Assembly (NCBI GenBank): GCA_032871835.1 | Contig: CM065299.1 | Coordinates: 44,714,706 to 44,778,705, forward strand | Reading direction: 5' to 3' | Length of the DNA stretch: 64,000 bases | Origin: Dipteronia dyeriana | Taxonomy: Eukaryota; Streptophyta; Magnoliopsida; Sapindales; Sapindaceae | Part shown: one piece after another, positions 33,167-45,694 of the stretch | Numbering within the stretch: the stretch's first letter is position 1 | Layout: every line of letters starts with the position of its first letter | The notes under the pieces: generated by a model | What the model saw: only the letters and a program-made list of their open reading frames with translations | What the model was told of the DNA's origin: nothing | Databases searched by the model: none | Made by a program: the position numbers and the translations under genes

Positions 33167-34559
33167 ATTCCATCACAAAACCTCAACCTCACCATACAAT
33201 GATCACCCATGGTTGATTGCATTCTCACATTCTCACATTACATGAGATACCTAGACTAGAATGTCTTCAAGGCTTCATGTGTCTTCTAACACCTCTTTTT
33301 TGAAACATTAAATCACCCGTGAGACAAATACAACCAAACAAATAAGAAATCTCGTACAAAGAAGATTATTGGAGAGATAAACAAAAACATACACGAAAAT
33401 AAAATACAAGACTCCCTTATCTCATATGAAGAAAATATTTCTCTCCCTTATGGTAATCTCCCCCTTAAGACAAAAATTCACCCCTTAGATAAAAATACAT
33501 GAATATTTGGTGAGGAACACATTTTCTCCCCCATTTTGCCAAGGAATAGACAAGGAAAACATGAGAAACATTATGAGATATTAAGCAAACATGTCATATA
33601 CAAAGAGCCAACTTAAACAAACTAAGCTCCCCTTGATATATGCTCCATATATGGATCAACCTGTAGACTTGTTCACAAGGGAATCATACAATCACAAATT
33701 TCATGAAATAAAAGAAATTATATTCATTTTCAAAATCAAAGAGATAATCGTAAATTTTCATCAGTTTATCAAAAATAATCACTCATTTGTAATATATCAA
33801 ACACATGGAGCAAAACATGTGTGTGTGTGTGTGTGTGTTTGGAATGCTTCAAGTATATATAAAAAGAGTAATTGTGATATCAACATGCAAACCATTTCAA
33901 CACCTATTCATCTAAAACTTTTCCAATTTGGTCAAACCGATTATCATCCGGATTTTTTGCTTTAAAAAGACTAGAATTCAATATATGAGCGTGTGTGTGC
34001 ATGTGACTCGTAATCCCATTTATGTTTTTCAACCCGAGCAATCACAATTTTCCACTATACTCCTTATAAGCCTTCATCCTTTTCTTTTTAGGCTTTGAAT
34101 CAAAGATTTTTATTTATTTATTCTTTTCAACAATTCTTTGATACATTTAAAAAAGAAATCATAAATATATACACTTCATGATGGCTTTCACTCATCACAA
34201 TGGTGTAGCCCTTTCCTACATTGGGCGGCTTCAAAACCAATGTGTGTAGCCCATTTCATGAAGGTACTCGTTGAGTTCTATGTAGATGCCAAAACAAAAT
34301 TGATACTAACAATAGGTCATCTATCATGTACTAAGCAATAAACTTTTAGATGTATCCATAATTTACACATTTTCAAACTCAACCACTCAAACTTAAACAT
34401 ATAAGAGAAGCATTTGTGCACTTTTAAAAATCAAAATTTAAAGCTCAAGTGCATGATCTAGAAACAATAAAATCTATTTTCTCAAGATCATTACTTCTCA
34501 CATGAGTAGCTCTCAAAGAAATTTATATTCAATAAAGTTTATCTTATCAAGCCACTTAC
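33167..34559 (-). other. Long untranslated region of C between RNase H and PPT
   Basis: About 1.4 kb with no believable frame. Contains a (TG)n run on the plus strand (33819-33838), extra purine tracts on the minus strand (about 33455-33540) and GCCxAATGTAGGxAAGGGCT-type words near 34200-34260. The 124-codon plus-strand frame at 33591-33965 runs through the microsatellite and looks accidental. Confidence 0.6.
33819..33838 (+). repeat. (TG)n microsatellite
   Basis: Ten TG units inside the untranslated region of C. Confidence 0.9.
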
Positions 34560-36008
34560 AATCACACATAGACATTAATCAACACAAATCGTACCAATGG
34601 ATCTTCTAAGAGATTTAAATCTCTCTTTGTCCAAAGGCTTTGTTAACAAACCCGCAAGTTGATTTTTAGGATGCATACGTTCAATAGAAATAATAGAATG
34701 TTCAACAAGCTTTCTAATGAAATGATGCTTAATATCTCGTGCTTTGTGCTTGAGTGTTGAACCAGTTTTTTAGAAATGTTAATGGCACTCATATTATCAC
34801 ATTAGAGAGTCAATTTACATTTTTCAATCTCATAATCCTTGAGAATTTGCTTCATCCTAAAAATTGTGTGCATGCACTTCCAGCCGCATTGAACTCGGCT
34901 TTAGAAGAAAAGAGAGAGAGACGAAATTTTGCTTCTTGCTTTGCCAAGCAACCAAGTTATTTCCCAAGTAAAAGAAACTGCCCGATGTGCTCATACGATC
35001 GTTAATGTTTCCCGCCCTATCCATATCACAGTAGCCAATAAGAATATCATTAGTATCAAAAGAATAGAATAAACCAAGATTAAGTGTTCCTTTTATATAC
35101 CTAATGACTCTTTTATGGCTTTCAAGTGAGATTCCTTAGGCTTGGCCTAAAATATAGCACACAAACCTACACTAAAACAAATGTCCGTCCTACTAGCCGT
35201 TAAATAAAGAAGACTACCTATCATGCTCATGTAGAGACTTTGGTTAACATTCTTGCCTTTTTAATCTTTGTCATGTTTTATAGTAGTACTTATAGGTTTT
35301 TATATTTTCCACTTTCAAGGCAAAACTTCTTAATAAGATTTCTAGTATATTTAGATTGTGTCAACATAATCCCATCACTAGATTGTTTGACTTGCATTCC
35401 AAGAAAGTAATTAAGTTCACCCACCATACTCATTTCAAATTCTCTTGACATGACACTAACAGACTCATCAACCTTAGTTTTATATGTAGACCCAAAACCG
35501 ATGTCATCAACATATATTTGTGCAACAAAAATATTTTCATCATGATGCTTGACAGACAAAGTTCTATCAATGCCACCTCTCCTATAGTTATTCTCAACAA
35601 TATATTGAGTCAATCTATCATACCATGCTCTAGGAGCTTATTTAAGACCATAAAGAGCTTTTTCCAATTTATACACATGATTATGAGAGTATGGGTCTAT
35701 AAAACCTTTAGGTTGTTCAACATACACTTCTTCTTGAAGATAACCGTTAAGTTAAGAACTTTTGACATCCATTTGAGACAATTTAAATTTCTTAAAACAT
35801 GCAATGGATAACAAAAATCTAATGGAATCAATACGTGCATTATGTGCAAAAGTTTCATCAAAATCTACAACCTCGACTTGAGTGTACCCTTGAGCCACCA
35901 GTCTAGCTTAATTCTTAACAATGTTGACACTCTCATCGATCTTATTCCTAAATACCCATTTAGCGCCAATTTCATTAATGTCTTTAGGCATAGGAACTAA
36001 GGATCACA
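34560..36008 (-). pseudogene. Reverse transcriptase and RNase H of C
   Basis: From the insertion point of A leftwards: SLVPMPKDINEIGAKWVF and [11 protein letters not shown], then [19 protein letters not shown] (36000-35820); one stop near 35911. The thumb/palm segment is open at 35613-35290: NYRRGGIDRTLSVKHHD, AQIYVDDIGFGSTYK (catalytic Asp-Asp at about 35500-35510), EFEMSMVGELNYFLGMQ, YTRNLIKKF. RNase H follows to about 34560, with many stops; SGCMHTIF-like and KHHFIRKL-like words at 34690-34900 are recognisable. Confidence 0.75.
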
Positions 36009-36013
36009 CTTCA
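36009..36013. repeat. Left target-site duplication of element A (CTTCA)
   Basis: CTTCA directly before TGTTAAAACC at 36014, repeated at 57227-57231 after the other end of A. Copia integrases make 5-bp duplications. Confidence 0.9.
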
Positions 36014-37999
36014 TGTTAAAACCCTGTTCACCTGTTACGCAGCGGAACTAGGTTTTAATTTTTTTTATACAGATCATAATCTGTATCTGGGACCATTGAA
36101 CTAGGGATCGTAATTATTTTTCAGAACTAATACTTACAATATGTAAATATAGGAAATTGAAATCGATATAATCAGAAGAAGAAAATCTTACTAACGTTTG
36201 GAGGCTCCTTCACTGTATGATATGCTCCTGTCTGAACCAATCTTACCAACGTTTAGAGATTCCTTCACTTTACGATGTGCTCCTGTCTGAACCACTCGAT
36301 CTTCCTTGCTATCTCCCGGGACTGGTAACTGCTTGTGGGCGCCTCACGGTCTCAGAAACTTGAATGGAGGTGGTAGAGAGAATTGAAGAAACTCTTTCTT
36401 CTATGTGTTTCAAAAACACACAATGCATGAAACAAGATATATATATATATATATATACATATTTGTTCACTGTACACGAAGCACAATATATATGTATACG
36501 TTTTTTTTAACCTTTTTTTTCGTCTTGTTTCACACGCCTCTATATATATATATATGACCTTGTTTGTATCCTATACAAACACTTATATATGTGCACACAC
36601 CAATTTGCATCCAAAGCAATATCTTGTGTTATTAATTGATATATATCTTTTAATTATCCTTTTCAAATATATCTAATATATTAAAAGTAATAATAAGTAT
36701 TTTAAATTTAAACTTAAATTCAAATACTTAGATAAATGATTTAGCAAAAATAAAATAATCCAATTATTTTATCTTCACCTAAATCCATATATCAACTAAC
36801 ACCCTCCAATTAATAGTTAATTCATAATTCATAATTATCAATATAATTAAATAATCTAATTATTTAATTAATTTAACTATTAACATTCATTAATTAAATA
36901 ATCTCATTATTCAATTAATTCCCGAAAAAACACGTGTCACTTTCGTAACAACTATTTGGACAATCCAATTAGTTAACCGTGACCCTTGTTACCTAAATCG
37001 ATTAGGCTAGTAAGGGGACCTAATGGACCCACAGTATTTTGATTTCCAATAATCCTCGGAATCATTAATTAAACTCTTTAATTAATATTCTTTGATTATT
37101 AACTCCGGTCTTTTTCCACTAAAAACCCGAAGCTGCACTCTCTCAACTGTAGACACATTTACACAGACCGATACAACTCGGTGTCCATCGATATAGCTAT
37201 TATACATGGTGTGATCCTCCCAGTAGTTCATAATTAGAGCTGGGTCATAATATCTGTTATACCACTCTAATTACATATATCCTTTAAGTACCGATGATTA
37301 TATAATGAACAATAAATCCTATTTCCTTACGGAACTAGGAGAACGCTCATATAGCCCAAGCACTGAATCAACCCTTAAGGGAACTACCATCTACTTCTCA
37401 TAAGGAGTGGATACCATTACTGTGCACAAACCTTCCTAGCCACAAGCCAAACCGCAATCCCAACATACGGAGTATATTGATCAGGAAATGCATCTGACCT
37501 CACCCATTGTATATCAAAGACCACGATCTAACCTAAAGGGGTCGATAAGACACTCTGGATTAAGATCACCCACATATAGCCATAATTAGTTGATATATAT
37601 AAATCTCATCGGTAATCGGATTTTGGTGAGAGATTCATATAGATCATTGCCCAGTCCTATATGATCGCATCATACAAAGTGCCTCAATTCCCATTTCTCA
37701 TATGAATGATTCAGGATAGAATCACTATCCATTACGGAATGGACCGCAACTATAGATTAACCGTAAATAAAGTACCCAACTTTTTTTGTTATTTATGGAA
37801 TCTTTAGATTGCACGTCTCTTATTGTATCCATCTGCATATGACATTCATATACACAGTTCGTACATCCGACAATCTTGGATGTTAAATATATGCACAAGT
37901 TATAAAATAAACAACACAATAAGAATGAATTGAGCTTTTCCTTTTATTTATTTCATAAATCCATTTACAAATTACATATTTAAGGCATAAACCTCAACA
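36014..37999 (-). repeat. 3' LTR of A
   Basis: 1986 bp. Minus strand TGTTGAGGTTTATGCC ... CAGGTGAACAGGGTTTTAACA-type end, TG/CA. Shares GGGTCCATTAGGTCCCCTTA, ATAGCTATATCGATGG and the paired words CTTACCAACGTTTGGAG (duplicated at about 36187 and 36240 on the plus strand) with the 5' LTR. Confidence 0.9.
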
Positions 38000-38014
38000 A
38001 TCTCCTACTTGCAC
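38000..38014 (-). promoter_or_regulatory. Polypurine tract of A
   Basis: Minus strand GTGCAAGTAGGAGAT directly before TGTTGAGG. Confidence 0.9.
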
Positions 38015-38099
38015 TAAACCATGTGAGGCATGTCTCGTAACCCTAGACCATCTGGATGACCCGAAAACACTTTAACCGGTAAGGTCTTTGTAAATAGAT

Positions 38100-38760
38100 C
38101 AACTTAATTGTCTTATGAGGCTATATTTGTGACAATCACATCTCCCCTCTCCACTATCTCTCTAATGAGATGATATTTTCCCTCTATATGCTTCCCTTTT
38201 TTATGGTTTCTTGGTTCTTTGGAATTAGCCACAACACCACTGTTATCATAATAAAATGTGATAGGCTTCTCCATATCTGGAACAACTTCAAGATCACTCA
38301 AGAATTTACGGAACCAAACAGCCTCTTTAGCAGCTTCACAAGCGGCTACATATTCGTCTTCCATGGTGGAGTCAGTAATGTAAGATTTCTTGATACTTCT
38401 CCACACAATGGCTCCACGACCTAGGGTGAATACTAATCCAGACATGGATTTCCTAGAATCCCTGTCTGAATAAAAATTAGAATCTGTGTATCCTAACGGG
38501 ATCAAATCCTGTCCAGAATACACTAGCATATAAATTCTTGTTCTTCAAAGATACTTGAAAATAGTATTGACAGCAACCCAGTGATCCAATCTTGGGTTTG
38601 ACTGGTATCTGCTGAGTACTCCCACTGCATAGCAGATGTCCGATCTCATGCATAACATAGCATACATTAGACTACCTACTGCCGATGCGTAGGGTACACG
38701 TCTCATATCCTTAACTTTTTGAGGTGTTTTAGGAAACTGTTCCTTAGACAAGTGAACTCC
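38100..38760 (-). pseudogene. RNase H of A
   Basis: Degrades the RNA strand of the RNA-DNA hybrid in the particle. The frame at 38529-38113 (138 codons) shows LGYTDSNFYSD (first Asp), TMEDEYVAACEAA (Glu) and YYDNSGVVAN (last Asp), then GKHIEGKYHLIREIVERGDV. The connection domain (ASAVGSLMYAMLCMRSD, 38751-38545) is in another frame after a stop or frameshift at about 38540. Beyond 38113 LADPFTK-like sequence decays. Active-site residues are all present, so damage is by frame, not by motif. Confidence 0.85.
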
Positions 38761-39420
38761 ATCCCTGAAAGGTAAATTACCTTTCTTGGAGTTCTACATC
38801 GAAAATTGCATAAGAATCTTGTCGGTATATGATACCTGAGAAAATTCTATGAGTTTGTTCTTACGATCCCTTATAAGTTGGATCCTTATAACATAACCTA
38901 CCTCTCCCAAATCTTTCATTTAGAATTGGCTAGCCATCCAGCCTTTTACATCAGACAATACTCCCACATAATTCCCAATGAGTAGGATATCATCTATGTA
39001 TAGGATCAAGAAAACTACTTTCTTATCAATGATGCACTTGTAGACGCAAGGCACATCGATGTTTTGCTCAAATCCATAGGTTTTGATCGCATCATCAAAC
39101 CTTATGTTCCAAGATCTAGATGCTTGCTTAAGTCCATAAATGGACCTTTGCAGCTTGTAAACCTTTTGCTCTTGATCTGGAGACACGAATCCCTCTGGTT
39201 GCATTATATAAATGCTCTTGTCAAGATTTCCTTTCAAGAATGCAGTCTTGACGTCCATTTTCCAAATTTCATAATCAAAATAGGCAATAGTGGATAAGAT
39301 AATCCTAATAGACTTAAACATTGCTACTTGCGAGAAGATCTCTTCATAATCCACCCCCTCTTTCTAGGTATAACCTTTGGCCACTAGCCTTGCTTTGAAG
39401 GTCTCTACCTTCCCGTATAC
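38761..39420 (-). pseudogene. Reverse transcriptase of A
   Basis: Copies genomic RNA into cDNA. Open at 39354-38920 (144 codons): DYEEIFSQVAMFKSIRII, KMDVKTAFLKGNLDKS, QRSIYGLKQASRSWNIRF and LYIDDILLIGNY (catalytic Asp-Asp, about 39010). A stop (TAG) at about 39355 separates it from the upstream VYGKVETFKARLVAKGYT, which touches the B1 junction at 39420. The fingers part before this (about 150 codons) is missing in the B1 junction. Downstream of 38920 a stop follows, then DLGEVGYVIRIQLI-like sequence. Confidence 0.85.
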
Positions 39421-40865
39421 ATTTGTTAATCGATAGAGGACTTCATTTATAAATATGGACATCGTGACTCCATTTATTAAATAAGAGTATAATACCATCA
39501 TTTGGATGTTTTGAGGTATTGGATATTAAATCTTAACGTTAAGTTTTCAATAGTCTCGATTGAAACATGGCTTCTGGACAAGTCAAAATATCCAAGTTCA
39601 AATGTGGTCATATGAGTAAATACGATAACTTGGAGAGCTATAAGCGGTCTATGAGCTCTTGGCGATTACTGGTATTCTTCACGAGGATACACTTTCTCCA
39701 TTAAGATTGACTATGATAAGAATGAGAAATATTAACTTATTCTGTCTTTATTTAAGAGTTCAACATTATTTCTTTAGTGGAATAAACTAAAATTAATAGA
39801 TTGGACCTAAGTGAATCATTTGTTGATTGTGATTAGGTTATATCTATTGAAGCTTAAATATAGAGAGCCCGCTAAGATCCCCAATCCACACGAACTTGCA
39901 GGGATCACTTGATATATTCTACCGGACCAATTTAGGGGTCCATCTAGAATTCTATTAAGGCATGTGGACTTGTTTCTTTTTGTAAGAATGGGTCTACTTG
40001 ACATGTGGACTTTTTATTAAGGCCCAATTGATTTAATAAAATAAGAAAAATAATATATATGCCTATATAATGTCGTGGACGGCAAGGCTAATATACAAAA
40101 GCCTAATATATTACTTTTTTTATTTTATTATTTAATTAATTGTAAATTAATTAATTATTTAACTAAAAGTCAATTATTTTTTCCTAGTAGGAGATGGTCT
40201 CCTAATATTACACTATTGTTGGTAGTATAATTAATATTAAAGACTATATTTGATAAGTATATAAATAAAAGAAATTATTTGTCTAGTCAAATTAGGAAAT
40301 CTTTAATATGGTCACAAATACACTAATGAGTTGGATTAGGATTCTTGGTGTAAGTAAATCCACCTAAGGATAGGATTCTTGCCCACCAAGTAAATCCTTC
40401 TTAGGAAAGGATTTGTATGCCTATTTATACTACCTCTAAATTTCGATCAAGAGGAGATTTGAAGCTCCAAATTTCGTGCAAGCCAAATAAAATTTAGTGA
40501 GAGGAAAAATTCGGCCATTAGATAATTCTAAGAAGAAAAATTCGACCAAGCCCTAATTTTTCTAAAAGAGTTTTCGGCCACCATAGAATTTTGAGTATAT
40601 AGAATTCGGTTCTTGCTCTAGATAAATTCATCTAACTCTAAAGATTGGTGTGTGAAAATTAGACAAAGAGGAAAAGGAAGAAAGAACGTTTTGTATTCTA
40701 TAGTACACTAGTAGCCTTTTTCATTAAAAAGTTTTGTGTACAACATCGAATATAGGTTCATGTGCGAGTTTCATTCAAATTGATTGATAATTCACAAGTG
40801 ACTTAACGTTCTTTGTTTTTCTCTTGGAGGATTATTGTGACGAACAAAGAGAAAGATTTTGTTTG

Positions 40866-40870
40866 TTTCC
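40866..40870. repeat. Target-site duplication TTTCC, left copy
   Basis: TTTCC at 40866-40870 and again at 43289-43293 flank the minus-strand solo LTR. The uninterrupted site in the B1 3' LTR reads TTTGTTTCCATCCTC (about 51146-51160), one TTTCC only. Confidence 0.9.
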
Positions 40871-43288
40871 TATAAGGAAAAAACGGTTCAAAAACGCAAC
40901 AGAAGCGTGATAAAATTTATTAAAATTAGGGTTTGCGTATAAATAAAAAATTTCCTTTTGACTAACAACAACCTTAACCCTAGATTAATTGATGTATATA
41001 AAAAGTGTCGTACCTTTTTCTCGTGACCATTGAACAAGTGCCGAATTGATTCTACAAGATCTTCCAATCCAATCATGAACGTGAATCACGTAGGAGTGTG
41101 GGATCCCTTTCTTTTAATCGTATATCTGACTATGGAAACAAACAAAATCTTCTTCTTTGATAGTTACAATAATCCTCCAAGAAGAAACAAAGAACGTTAG
41201 GTCACTTGTGAATTATCAATCAATTTGATTGAAACTTGGGTGAACCTTGATTCGATGTTGTACACATAACCTTTTTGATGTAAAGGCTAGTAGTGTACTG
41301 TCGAAAACTAAACGTTCTTTCTTCCTATTTCCTCTTTTCTCGAATCACACACTATTTCTTAGAGTTGATTGAATTTTATCTATAGTAAAATCACATTTTT
41401 CTCCCTCAAAATTCCTATGATGGTAGAATTCTTCTCTTAGAAAAATAGGGCTAACCGAAATTCTCTATGAAATTACCTTAGGCTGGCCGAAATTAATCAT
41501 ACATATATATAGGATCATAAATCCTCTCCTAAGAAGGATTTACTTGGTTGGCAAGAATCTTTTCCTTAGGTGGATTTATTTGGTAGTTAAGAATTCTTAT
41601 CTAAATGGAATTCTATCCTATTATATATATATATATATGGGCTGGCCAAATTTCATAGAATACAATTAGGATATTTAATTCCTTTCCTAAGAAGGATTTA
41701 TTTGGTAGTTAGAATCCTTTCCTTAGGTAGATTTACTTGGTGGTTAAGAATCCTTTTTAAAAAGGAATTATATCCTACACCAAGACTCATAATCCAACTC
41801 AATAGTGTATTTGTAACCATATTAAAGACTTCCTAATTTGATTAGATTAATAATTCCTTTTATTTATCTACTTATCAAATATAGTCTTTAACATTAATTA
41901 TACTACCAACAATAGTATAATTTTAGGAGACCATCTCCTAGGAAAAAGACTACGACTTTTAATTAAATAATTAATTAATCACAAAATTAATTAATTTTCA
42001 TTTAATTAAATAATAAAACAATATAATATAATTAAGCTATTCTAAATAGCCTTGTCGCCCAACACATATATATGGGCCAATATATTATTTTCTTATTTTA
42101 TTAAATCCTTTTGACCTTTATAAAAAGACCACATGTGAACTAGACATATTCTTACAAAAAGAAACAAGTCCACATGCCTCAATACAATTTAGATGGATCC
42201 CTAAATTGGTCCGGTAGAATATATCAAGTGATCCATGCAAGTTCGTGGGGATTGGGGATCTTGGCGGGCTATCTAGATTTAAGCTCCAATAGGCACAACC
42301 CAATCACAATCAACAAATGATTCACTTAGGTCCGATCTATTTAATTTTAGTTTATTCCACTAAAAAACTAAATTTGAACTCTTAAATAAAGATAGAATAA
42401 GTTGATGTTACTCATTCATACCCTAGACAACCTTATTAGAGAAAGTGTATCCCCGTGAAGAATACCAGTAATCGCCAAGAGCTCATAGACCGCCTATAGC
42501 TCTCCAAGTTACCTTATTTACTCATATGACTACATTTAGAACTTGGATATTTTGACTTGTCCAGAAGCCATGTTTCAATAGACACTATTTAAAACTTAAC
42601 GTTAAGATTAATATCTAATACCTCAAAACATCCATATGACGGTATTCTACTCTCATTCAATAAATGGAGCCACGATGTTTATATATATATAAATGAAGTC
42701 CTCTAACGTTTAACAAATGAATACCATCAAACTATCAAGGATAGACTATGCTATATTAGCGTACTCATTGATAGCTCAAATGATAACACTTGCAACCATA
42801 AGTTCATCATTTATCTTAGGATTGAGATAGACAATCTGATTGTCTTCAAATGAAAACTTTTATCCATTGACGGTTCTAGATAAAGTATTTCATTGTGATC
42901 ATATTCAATGCAGCCAGTGCACTAGATTCTTTTGCCTAAAGAAACCTCACTTTGATGATTTTAGACTCATTATAACACATTTAATCCCATTCAAATGCTA
43001 GCAAAAGAATCTACAACTTTAACAAGATAAAGGCACCCAACCTTTTATCTTAAGTTGTGAATATTATTCAAGACTAACTAAAGAATTGTGTCTACCTTAT
43101 ACATATCTAGATGTATGAACAGTTCTTCTTTTCTCATAGTCTTTTGACCTTATGATTATTTACTTTTGACAATTCTAATAATTAAACTATAAATGCTATA
43201 ATATTTGTAAAACTAGAAATCACTTTATTAATATGAAAAGATTATCAAATACATTATTATACTCTTGCTAATGAGGATAATCCTAACA
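40871..43288 (-). mobile_element. Solo LTR of the B family inside the B1 5' LTR
   Basis: 2418 bp, minus strand: begins TGTTAGGATTATCCTCATTAG (read from 43288) and ends CGTTTTTTCCTTATA at 40871, the normal CCCTACA end having drifted. No internal region. Flanked by TTTCC. Typical product of unequal recombination between two LTRs of one element. It keeps the full-length LTR form (about 2.4 kb), including the ~1.1 kb absent in E. Confidence 0.9.
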
Positions 43289-43391
43289 TTTCCATCCTCA
43301 GGTATACAATTTAAAGAAAGGGAGTACACACTCCTAGGTGTTTCAAATTCATGATTGGATTGGAAGATCTTGCGGATTCAATTCGACTCTA

Positions 43392-43396
43392 GTTCA
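43392..43396. repeat. Target-site duplication GTTCA, left copy
   Basis: GTTCA at 43392-43396 and 45364-45368. The uninterrupted site in the B1 3' LTR reads CTAGTTCAATCATCAC (about 51262). Confidence 0.9.
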
Positions 43397-45363
43397 TGTT
43401 AGGATTTATAGCATTTATAGCATTTGCTATAGAGCAAGTGGGAGATTGTTAGGATTATGCTCGATAGCAAGAGTGTAATATTGTAATTAACAATCGTTTC
43501 ATATGAATAAAGTGATTTCTAGTTTAACAAATCTTATAGCATTTTGAGGTATTGGATATTAAATCTTAACGTTAAGTTTTCAATAGTGTCTATTGAAACA
43601 TGGCTTCTGGACAAGTCAAAATATCCAAGTTCAAAATGTGGTCATATGAGTAAATATGGTAACTTGGAGAGCTATAGGCGGTCTATGAGCTCTTGGCGAT
43701 TACTGGTATTCTTCACGAGGATACACTTTCTCCAAAAAGGTTATCCAGGGTATGAATGAGTAGCATCAACTTATTCTATCTTTATTTAAGAGTTCAATTT
43801 TAGTTATTTAGTGGAATGAACTAAAATTAAATAGATTGGACCTAAGTGAATCATTTGTTGATTGTGATTGGGTTGTGTCTATTGGAGCTTAAATTTAGAT
43901 AGCTAGCCAAGATCCCCAATCCACACGAACTTGCATGGATCACTTGATATATTCTACCAGACCAATTTAGGGGTCCATCTAGAATTGTAATAAGGCATGT
44001 GAACTTGTTTCTTTTTGTAAGAATAGGTCTAGTTCATATGTGGACCTTTTATTAAGGTCCAATGGATTTAATAAAATGAGAAAAATAATATACGGCCTTT
44101 ATACTAGGTATGGGCGGTAATGGCTATGGATAATAGCTTTAATATATTATTTTTATTTTATTATTATTTAATTAAATGGAAATTAATTAGTTTGTTGATT
44201 AATTAATTATTTAATTAAAAGTCAAAATCTTTTCCTATAAGGAGATGGTCTCTTAAAACTATACTATTGTTGGTAGTATAGTTAATGTTAAAACTATATT
44301 TGATAAGTAGATAAATAAAAGGAGTTATTTATCTAATCAAATTAGGAAGTCTTTAATATGGTTACAAACACACTATTGAGTAGGATTAGGAGTCTTTGTG
44401 TAGGAAAGAATTCTTTTTGAAAAAGGATTCTTGGTCACCAAGTAAAACTACTTAGTGGTAGAATTCTTATTTGAAAAGGATTCATAACCACCAAGTTAAT
44501 CTACTTAAAGATAGGATTCTTGTCCATCAAGTAATCTTTCTTAGGTAAGATTAAACTCTCCTAGACTACATAAAAGAAGGGAATTTTAGTTCATCACATG
44601 TATTATATAGGATAGGATAGATTTCTTTTTGGATAAGGATTCTAACTACCAAATAAATCCACCTAAGGAAAGGATTCTTGCCAACCAAGTGAATCCTCCT
44701 TAGGAAAGGATTTATGATCCTATATATATGAGCATGATGAATTCGGCCAGCCCTAAGACAATTAGAGGTGATTTCGGCCAAGCTTTATTTTAGAAAGAGA
44801 AAGTTTCGGCCATCATAGGAATTTTGAGGGAGAAAAATCTGATTTTACTCTAGAGATAATTCGATAATCTCTAATCAATAGTGTGTGAATTCGGCCAAGT
44901 AGAGAAAAAAGGGGAACGTTTTTGTTTTAGATAAAACACTAGTATCCTTTACATCAAAAGGGTTTTATGTACAACATCGAATCAAGGTTCACCCGAGTTT
45001 CAATCAAATTGATTGATAATTCACAAGTGACTGGACGTTCTTGGATTTTTCTCTTGGAGGATATTTGTAACTAACAAAGAAAAGATTTTTGCTTTGTCTC
45101 CATCCTCAGGAATACAATTTAAAGAAAGGGAGCCCACAGTCCTAGGTGATTCACGTTCGTGATTGGATTTAAAGATCTTGCGGAATCAATTCGACGCTTG
45201 TTCAATCGTCACGCGAAAAAGGTAGGATAATTTTATATACATCAATTATTCTAGGGTTAAGGTTCTCGTTGCATAAAAGGGAAACATTTTAATTATACGC
45301 AAACCCTAATTCTCATTTTTTTCTCATGCTTCCGTTGCGTTTCTAAACCGTTTTTTCCCTACA
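43397..45363 (+). mobile_element. Collapsed B-family mini-element (LTR scrap, PPT, LTR)
   Basis: Starts TGTTAGGATTTATAGC at 43397: the first bases of an LTR fused to its TTATAGCATTTATAG region. After about 30 bp it jumps to the end of the internal region (TTTGCTATAGAGCAAG, PPT AGCAAGTGGGAGAT at 43433-43446). A nearly complete LTR follows (43447-45363, TGTTAGGATTATGCTCG ... TTTTTTCCCTACA, with its own internal deletion of several hundred bp near 43545). Flanked by GTTCA. Internal genes are gone. Confidence 0.85.
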
Positions 45364-45516
45364 GTTCAATCATTAAGAAAAAAAATGTACGATACTTTTT
45401 ATATACATCAATTAATCTAGGGTTAAGGTTATTGTTATTAAAAGGGAAAAAATTTCATTTATACCAAACCCTAATTTTTTATTTTTCAAGGTTCCGCTGC
45501 ACGCTTTTCCCTACAA

Positions 45517-45533
45517 TTGGTAACAAATCATGG
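45517..45533 (+). promoter_or_regulatory. Primer-binding site of B1 (degenerate)
   Basis: TTGGTAACAAATCATGG after the LTR end; E has TTGGTATCAGAGGCAGG. Three or four bases changed. Confidence 0.75.
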
Positions 45534-45627
45534 TTGTACCCTTGATTTATTGATGTATGCGTACGTGAATATTTTTCTTTTTATTGTATATATGCATGCT
45601 TTAGAAAGAGATGACACTCTAGGTATT

Positions 45628-45694
<67 letters not shown>

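Larger units (their letters stand above)
39421..45515 (+). repeat. 5' LTR of B1, truncated and twice interrupted
   Basis: LTR segments 39421-40870, 43294-43396 and 45369-45515 join into one sequence collinear with the 3' LTR 49725-51413. Starts inside the LTR at ATTTGTTAATCGATAG (the 3' LTR has this at about 49723). Ends CTTTTCCCTACA before the primer site. The gaps are exactly the two insertions described separately. Confidence 0.85.

Noticed and set aside
33591..33965. 124-codon plus-strand frame
   Set aside because: Runs through a TG repeat in the untranslated region of C, antisense to the element, without a counterpart in D.
40888..41076. Minus-strand frame in the solo LTR
   Set aside because: LTR sequence. 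The same region in sister LTRs is not open.
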